This document shows, piece after piece, positions 59,463 through 64,000 of a DNA stretch of 64,000 bases. Under the pieces are notes generated by a model. The model was not told the DNA's origin, did not search any database, and saw nothing but the letters and a program-made list of their open reading frames with translations. Both the position numbers and the translations under genes were made by a program. Source of the DNA: Pseudomonas pohangensis (lineage in GTDB: Bacteria; Pseudomonadota; Gammaproteobacteria; Pseudomonadales; Pseudomonadaceae); assembly GCF_900105995.1 (NCBI RefSeq), contig NZ_LT629785.1, positions 3,596,001-3,660,000 of the forward strand, given 5' to 3'. The stretch's first letter is position 1; each line of letters opens with the position of its first letter.

Positions 59463-61133
59463 GTGAAACAGCAGAATCTGAAATCCTGGATCAAGAGTGG
59501 TGCGCCAGGTATCTGGATCAGCGGTGGTGCGGTGTCCATCGCGGTGATCATGACCCTCGGCCTGTTGCTGCTGATCGCCTACCGTGGCCTCGGCCACTTC
59601 TGGCCGGCGGACCTGATGCAGGCACGCTATTCGATCCCCGGACAGGAGTCGCGGCTGATCCTCGGCGAGCTGGTCGAGGCTGAGGAAGTCAGTCGCGCAC
59701 GCTTGAAAAGTGCCGGGTTCCCGGTAGCTGATGATGGTCCCGAGTTCATGACCCGCGATCTGCTCAAGGTCGGCAACCGCGATGTCAACGGCAGTGACTT
59801 CACCTGGGTGATCGGCAACTGGCTGAGCGAGCAGAGTTATCCCGACGAGCTGATTGCGCTGGAGCGCCGCGAGTGGGGCAACTTCTACGGCTACCCGGTC
59901 AGCCTCAAGCAGGACGGCCAGCTGGTGGCTGAAGGGGCAGCGGTATGGCCGGCGCTTGAAGAGCGGCTGCAACGTACCCGCAGTCTGTCCGAGGCGCTGC
60001 GCAAAATTGAAAAAAAGGACGTCAACGCAATCAATCACGGCCTTGAGCGGCTGCGCCTGAAAACCCGCAAGCTGGAGCTGGAAGGCACTCTGGACGCCGC
60101 GGCGCAGGCGGATATCGATGCCCAGCGTGCGGAATTCGAGGAGCGCTACAAAGTGCTGGAAAGCGAGCTGGGCAGACTGCATGTGGAGGTCTCACGCGAT
60201 ACTCTGGTGCTGCGCGAGATCGGCGGCCAGGAAAAGGAAATCAGCCTGGGCAATATCGTCAAGGCGCTGCAACCGAACAACATGTCGGTGTTCGCCAAGA
60301 TCAAGACCTATTTTGCCAACCTGTGGTCCTTCCTCAGCGACGACCCGCGTGAGGCGAATACCGAGGGCGGCATCTTCCCGGCCATTTTCGGTACGGTGAT
60401 GATGACCATGCTGATGGCGGTGATCGTCACCCCGTTTGGCGTGCTGGCGGCGGTGTACCTGCGCGAGTATGCCAAACAGAATGCCTTGACCCGGGTGATC
60501 CGCATCGCCGTGAACAACCTCGCCGGTGTTCCGGCCATCGTCTACGGTGTATTCGGCCTGGGCTTCTTCGTCTATGTGCTGGGCGGCTCGCTGGATCGGC
60601 TGTTCTTCCCCGAAGCCCTGCCGGCGCCGACTTTCGGTACGCCCGGGCTGCTCTGGGCCTCGCTGACGCTGGCGATTCTCGCCGTGCCGGTGGTGATCGT
60701 GGCTACCGAAGAAGGTCTGGCGCGTATCCCGCGTGCCCTGCGCGAAGGTTCACTGGCACTCGGCGCGACCAAGGCGGAAACCCTGTGGAAGGTGGTGTTG
60801 CCGATGGCCAGCCCGGCAATGATGACCGGCCTGATCCTCGCCGTGGCCCGTGCTGCCGGCGAAGTGGCACCGCTGATGCTGGTCGGTGTGGTCAAGCTGG
60901 CGCCGGCATTGCCGGTAGACGGCAACTATCCTTATCTGCACTTCGACCAGAAGATCATGCACCTGGGCTTTCATATCTATGATGTCGGCTTCCAGAGCCC
61001 CAACGTCGAGGCGGCCCGGCCGCTGGTCTATGCCACGGCGCTGCTGCTGGTGCTGGTAATCGCCTTGCTGAATATCTCGGCGGTGAGCCTGCGCAACCAT
61101 CTGCGCGAAAAGTACAAATCACTGGAACACTAG
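59463..61133 (+). CDS. pstA: phosphate ABC transporter permease PstA, long form
   Basis: A 556-residue permease, about 260 residues longer than E. coli PstA. An N-terminal helix (VSIAVIMTLGLLLLIAYRGL) is followed by an extracytoplasmic insert (about 45-300) with a coiled-coil stretch (LRLKTRKLELEGTLDAAAQ). Then come five helices with the EAA loop LGATKAETLWKVVLPMASPA. The start is a GTG at 59463, with AAGGTGAG as ribosome site. It pairs with PstC to form the channel. Confidence 0.94.
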   Translation: MKQQNLKSWIKSGAPGIWISGGAVSIAVIMTLGLLLLIAYRGLGHFWPADLMQARYSIPGQESRLILGELVEAEEVSRARLKSAGFPVADDGPEFMTRDLLKVGNRDVNGSDFTWVIGNWLSEQSYPDELIALERREWGNFYGYPVSLKQDGQLVAEGAAVWPALEERLQRTRSLSEALRKIEKKDVNAINHGLERLRLKTRKLELEGTLDAAAQADIDAQRAEFEERYKVLESELGRLHVEVSRDTLVLREIGGQEKEISLGNIVKALQPNNMSVFAKIKTYFANLWSFLSDDPREANTEGGIFPAIFGTVMMTMLMAVIVTPFGVLAAVYLREYAKQNALTRVIRIAVNNLAGVPAIVYGVFGLGFFVYVLGGSLDRLFFPEALPAPTFGTPGLLWASLTLAILAVPVVIVATEEGLARIPRALREGSLALGATKAETLWKVVLPMASPAMMTGLILAVARAAGEVAPLMLVGVVKLAPALPVDGNYPYLHFDQKIMHLGFHIYDVGFQSPNVEAARPLVYATALLLVLVIALLNISAVSLRNHLREKYKSLEH

Positions 61134-61194
61134 AATCAGCCTGCTCGCGGCAAATGCCGCCAGCAGCGGGCCAACGGCTTGAATGGAGAGCATC

Positions 61195-62028
61195 ATGCAA
61201 CAGCAACCGCATACCCACGGCATTGATATCAGTGCCCTCAAGCGTGACCAGCAAAGTCTGGACATGGGCCACGAGACCGTGGCTATCGACGTGCCCGGCC
61301 TGAGCCTGCATTACGGCTCGAAGCAGGCGCTGTTCGACGTCAAGATGCAGATTCCGCAGCAGCGGGTGACGGCCTTTATCGGCCCCAGCGGCTGTGGCAA
61401 GTCGACCCTGTTGCGCTGCTTCAACCGCATGAACGATCTGGTGGATGGCTGCCGGATAGACGGCGAGATTCGTCTGGATGGCGTCGACATCAATGCCCGT
61501 GAGGTGGATGTCGCCGACCTGCGCCGGCGGGTCGGCATGGTGTTCCAGAAGCCCAACCCGTTCCCCAAGAGCATCTACGAGAACGTGGCCTACGGTTTGC
61601 GCATCCAGGGCATCAACCAGAAGCGTATTCTCGATGAAGCGGTCGAGCAGTCACTGCGCGGCGCGGCGTTGTGGGACGAGGTCAAGGATCGCCTGAACGA
61701 GTCGGCGCTGGGCATGTCCGGTGGCCAGCAGCAACGGCTGGTGATTGCCCGTACCATCGCCGTGCAACCCGAAGTACTGTTGCTCGACGAGCCCTGCTCG
61801 GCACTCGACCCGATCTCCACGCTCAAGGTCGAGGAGCTGATCCACGAGCTCAAGCGCAAGTTCACCATCGTCATCGTTACCCACAACATGCAGCAGGCGG
61901 CGCGAGTGTCCGATTACACGGCATTCATGTACATCGGCAAGCTGGTCGAGTTTGGCGACACCGATACCCTGTTCACCAATCCATCGACCAAGCAGACCGA
62001 GGATTACATCACCGGCCGCTACGGCTAG
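61195..62028 (+). CDS. pstB: phosphate ABC transporter ATP-binding protein
   Basis: A 277-residue ATPase with Walker A GPSGCGKST, signature MSGGQQQRLVIARTI, Walker B LLLDEPCSALDP and switch THNMQQ. PstB-specific NPFPKSIYENVAYGLR is present. The ATG at 61195 has GGAGA 5 bp upstream; an ATG at 61183 overlaps that site and is less likely. Confidence 0.97.
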   Translation: MQQQPHTHGIDISALKRDQQSLDMGHETVAIDVPGLSLHYGSKQALFDVKMQIPQQRVTAFIGPSGCGKSTLLRCFNRMNDLVDGCRIDGEIRLDGVDINAREVDVADLRRRVGMVFQKPNPFPKSIYENVAYGLRIQGINQKRILDEAVEQSLRGAALWDEVKDRLNESALGMSGGQQQRLVIARTIAVQPEVLLLDEPCSALDPISTLKVEELIHELKRKFTIVIVTHNMQQAARVSDYTAFMYIGKLVEFGDTDTLFTNPSTKQTEDYITGRYG

Positions 62029-62171
62029 CGTTCCGGCCATGTGAAAGCGCGCCAGGCTGTGTCGGCGTCGCTTGCCGTACTGGCTGTACAGTTTGCGCGA
62101 CGCCTTCTTGCCCGGCACGCTTTCCCAAGAGCCGGACGTGAACTTTCAAATGCTTTTGCAAGGGTTCAATC

Positions 62172-62894
62172 ATGATCAACAAAGACAGCCTTACCCAGCA
62201 CATTTCCGCCCAGTTCAACGCCGATCTCGAGTCGGTGCGCAGCAATCTGCTGGCCATGGGCGGTCTGGTTGAAAAGCAGGTCAACGATGCGGTGACCGCG
62301 CTGATCGACGCCAACTCCGAACTGGCGACCACGGTGCGGGCAACCGATACGGAAATCAACCAGATGGAGGTCTCCATCGACGAGGAGTGCATCCGCATTC
62401 TGGCCCGCCGCCAACCGGCGGCTTCGGACCTGCGGCTGATCATCGGCATTTCCAAGTCGGTGATCGATCTCGAGCGCATCGGCGACGAAGCCAGCAAGAT
62501 CGCCAAGCGCGCCCTGCTGCTTTCGGAAGACGGCGAAGCGCCCCGCGGTTATGTGGAGATCCGCCATATCGGCGATCAGGTGCGGCGCATGGTGCAGGAA
62601 GCACTGGATGCCTTTGCCCGCTTTGATGTCGATCTGGCCATGTCGGTTTCGCAATACGACAAGAACATCGACCGCGAGTACAAGAGCGCCCTGCGCGAGC
62701 TGGTCACCTACATGATGGAGGACCCGCGCTCGATCACCCGCGTGCTCAATGTGATCTGGGTACTGCGCTCGCTGGAGCGGATCGGTGACCACGCGCGCAA
62801 CATCGCCGAACTGGTGGTGTACATGGTGCACGGCACCGATGTGCGGCATAAAAGCCTGCTGCGCAACAAGCAGGATGCGGATAGCGCCGAATAA
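62172..62894 (+). CDS. phoU: phosphate transport system regulator PhoU
   Basis: A 240-residue cytoplasmic protein of two three-helix PhoU repeats, with metal-binding Asp/Glu-rich motifs (RIGDEASKIAKRA in the first, RIGDHARNIAEL in the second). It links Pst transport to the PhoR/PhoB system and represses it when phosphate is ample. It is the last gene of pstC-pstA-pstB-phoU. A CTGGTGCC..GGCACCAG hairpin with a short T-run follows at 62931-62951. Confidence 0.96.
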   Translation: MINKDSLTQHISAQFNADLESVRSNLLAMGGLVEKQVNDAVTALIDANSELATTVRATDTEINQMEVSIDEECIRILARRQPAASDLRLIIGISKSVIDLERIGDEASKIAKRALLLSEDGEAPRGYVEIRHIGDQVRRMVQEALDAFARFDVDLAMSVSQYDKNIDREYKSALRELVTYMMEDPRSITRVLNVIWVLRSLERIGDHARNIAELVVYMVHGTDVRHKSLLRNKQDADSAE

Positions 62895-62930
62895 CTCGGA
62901 CGGCTTGCCGCGTACTGCCAGCAACGCCCT

Positions 62931-62959
62931 GCTGGTGCCGCTCTGGCACCAGTCGGTTT
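62931..62959 (+). terminator. probable terminator after phoU
   Basis: CTGGTGCC and GGCACCAG pair around a GCTCT loop and are followed by TCGGTTTT. The T-run is short. A second strong hairpin (GCTCCCGCA with TGCGGGAG) lies at 62975-62997 between the convergent genes. Confidence 0.55.
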
Positions 62960-62998
62960 TCCCTGCAGCTTGGCTCCCGCAGTCTTGCGGGAGAGCGT

Positions 62999-63316
62999 TC
63001 AGCCCAGCCGCTGCAGCAGCAGGAAGCCCATCATCAGCACCGAATTGACTGCCCAGGCCGCGGTCAGGAAGCGGGCAATTTCGCCGTGGGCGGGATTCTC
63101 CACATTCCAGCTGCAATGCCAGATGCTCATCAGAATCCAGGCGGTGTAGGCCAGCACAATCGCAAACATCAGTACCACCGTGCTCAGTGCGGCACCGCTC
63201 AGATACACGAACAGGCTTGCGCCCCACAGCAGCTGGCTCAGCACCACGCCGTACAGCCAGAACACCAGGCGCAGCGGCTTGTCGAGAAGTACTGGATCAA
63301 AAGGTGAAGTTTTCAT
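62999..63316 (-). CDS. small membrane protein of unknown function
   Basis: A 105-residue protein with three predicted transmembrane helices (LVFWLYGVVLSQLLWGASLF, STVVLMFAIVLAYTAWILM, FLTAAWAVNSVLMMGFLLL). A short conserved-looking HCSWNVENPAHGE segment lies between the last two. The ATG at 63316 (MKTSPFDP) has GGAGG about 5 bp upstream; an in-frame start 21 bp earlier is less likely. It converges with phoU. I do not recognise a family. Confidence 0.72.
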   Translation of the reverse strand: MKTSPFDPVLLDKPLRLVFWLYGVVLSQLLWGASLFVYLSGAALSTVVLMFAIVLAYTAWILMSIWHCSWNVENPAHGEIARFLTAAWAVNSVLMMGFLLLQRLG

Positions 63317-63684
63317 CTGTGAGCCTCCGGAATACAAGAAGCCTTGCAGGCATCAGCTTCAGTGCTTGCCGGGAGAGACCGGGCAGATTGTCTGAAGCAC
63401 GGCAGCCGGGGGTGAGTAGACCCCTCTGGCAGGCACCTGACGGCGCCGCTGCAGCAGAACGCCGCAGCCTTTTCTAACCCTAGTACACAGCGATGGGACG
63501 GGCAAATTGTCAGCCCGTGAAAGGGTTTGCCGGGCTGTTCAGCCGGTATTACCGCGTGCCGGCAAACAGCCCGCGCCGGCCTGGCGGCTTTGGACTGGGT
63601 CACATTGCCGGCGTTGCGTGGTCGCCAGCACGGGTTGCGACTGCTAGGCTTTTGCATCCTGCTTGCAATTTCGAATTGGCTGTC
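63317..63684. other. non-coding spacer
   Basis: This 368-bp divergent spacer lies between the small membrane protein and the M23-type gene. I see no convincing ORF, no strong repeat and no clear promoter. A single CTGTCAT half Pho-box (63680-63686) overlaps the start of the rightward gene and is likely chance. Confidence 0.6.
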
Positions 63685-64000
63685 ATGTTCAGGAATCTGC
63701 TCAACTCACTGTTCCCGCTGAATCTGCGCGCCTTGTGCGGCGCTTTACTGATGCTGCTGGCTGCGCTGGTTCAGGCGCAGACCCCGACCATCTACAAGCA
63801 TGTCGCCGCGGACGGCTCGGTGACTTATACCGATCAGGCCCTGCCGGGGGCTTCGGTGTTCGAGCTCAACGACAACATGGTCGAGCAGCTGGATCTGCAG
63901 GTACGCCTGGAAACCATAAAGTACGAAGCCGGCGAAGCGCTGGTGGTGCACAACGACCTGTATGCCCCGGTACAGATCGAGCTGGCAGTAAGCAATGTCA
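63685..64000 (+). CDS. probable M23-type peptidase, 5' part (runs off window)
   Basis: An open frame from ATG 63685 to the window end encodes 105 residues. A signal peptide (ALLMLLAALVQAQ) is followed by a DUF4124-like start (TIYKHVAADGSVTYTDQALP) and VHNDLYAPVQIELAVS. The latter is like the strand-rich domain that precedes the LytM/M23 domain in periplasmic peptidoglycan hydrolases. The catalytic part is outside the window, so the M23 call rests on this N-terminal pattern and on memory of a similar gene near phoU in Pseudomonas. Confidence 0.6.
   Translation, partial: MFRNLLNSLFPLNLRALCGALLMLLAALVQAQTPTIYKHVAADGSVTYTDQALPGASVFELNDNMVEQLDLQVRLETIKYEAGEALVVHNDLYAPVQIELAVSNV

Noticed and set aside
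63680..63686. CTGTCAT before the last gene as a Pho box
   Set aside because: Only one half-site is present and it overlaps the start codon.

Overview
The window is a GC-rich, densely packed stretch of a gammaproteobacterial chromosome. Gene content and order point to Pseudomonas or a close relative such as Halopseudomonas. From memory, several blocks follow P. aeruginosa PAO1 order: prlC/yheV (PA0067-0068), the caa3 oxidase cluster (PA0104-0114), the znu-thrB-polA-engB-cc4-dsbA-ampDh2 run (PA5502-5485), the NAGGN osmolyte operon (PA3458-3461) and pstSCAB-phoU (PA5369-5365). No tRNA, rRNA, CRISPR array, prophage or conventional insertion sequence was seen. The only mobile-type gene is a RAYT transposase among REP repeats.

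Layout. 1-5.5 kb: the 5' part of a PqiB/LetB-like multi-MCE protein, dodecin, two convergent paralogous lipoproteins, a lipoprotein aminopeptidase, a DUF1161 protein and a gamma carbonic anhydrase. 5.6-8.9 kb: prlC, yheV and a MenA-like prenyltransferase with overlapping start/stop codons. 8.9-18.4 kb: a complete caa3 cytochrome oxidase cluster with copper and haem A assembly factors (coxB, coxA, ctaG, coxC, SURF1, a Sco-like CxxxC protein, ctaA, cyoE, senC). 18.5-22.5 kb: zinc uptake (znuB, znuC, zur, divergent znuA). 22.5-31.3 kb: thrB, DUF2782, polA, an ErsA-like small RNA with a sigma-22-type promoter, engB, cytochromes c5 and c4, dsbA, a nuclease-fold protein and a lipoprotein amidase. 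31.3-36.1 kb: a nucleoside-recognition (SpmAB-like) membrane protein and an Mla/Pqi-type lipid ABC system. 36.2-40 kb: an OprC/NosA copper receptor, DUF2946 and a DUF5924/DUF2914 protein. 40.2-45.4 kb: an unusual group of bile-acid-type symporter, SDR epimerase, secreted haem/beta-propeller protein and MFS transporter. 45.3-50.8 kb: the N-acetylglutaminylglutamine amide (NAGGN) osmoprotectant operon with a divergent MarR regulator. 50.8-54.4 kb: AraC regulator, thioesterase, MHS transporter and RAYT. 54.4-62.9 kb: sorbosone-dehydrogenase-like protein and pstS-pstC-pstA-pstB-phoU with a perfect Pho box before pstC. 63-64 kb: a small membrane protein and the 5' part of a probable M23 peptidase.

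How the genes work together. Much of the window concerns the envelope and metals. Copper import (OprC) and copper/haem insertion (SenC, CtaG, SURF1, CtaA, CyoE) serve the caa3 oxidase, which c-type cytochromes can feed. Zur, PhoB, AlgU and MarR-type sites can be read directly next to their likely targets. The features that stand out most are the RAYT/REP family, whose copies supply stop codons to two genes, the ErsA-like sRNA, and the symporter-SDR-haem/propeller cluster, whose substrate is unknown.
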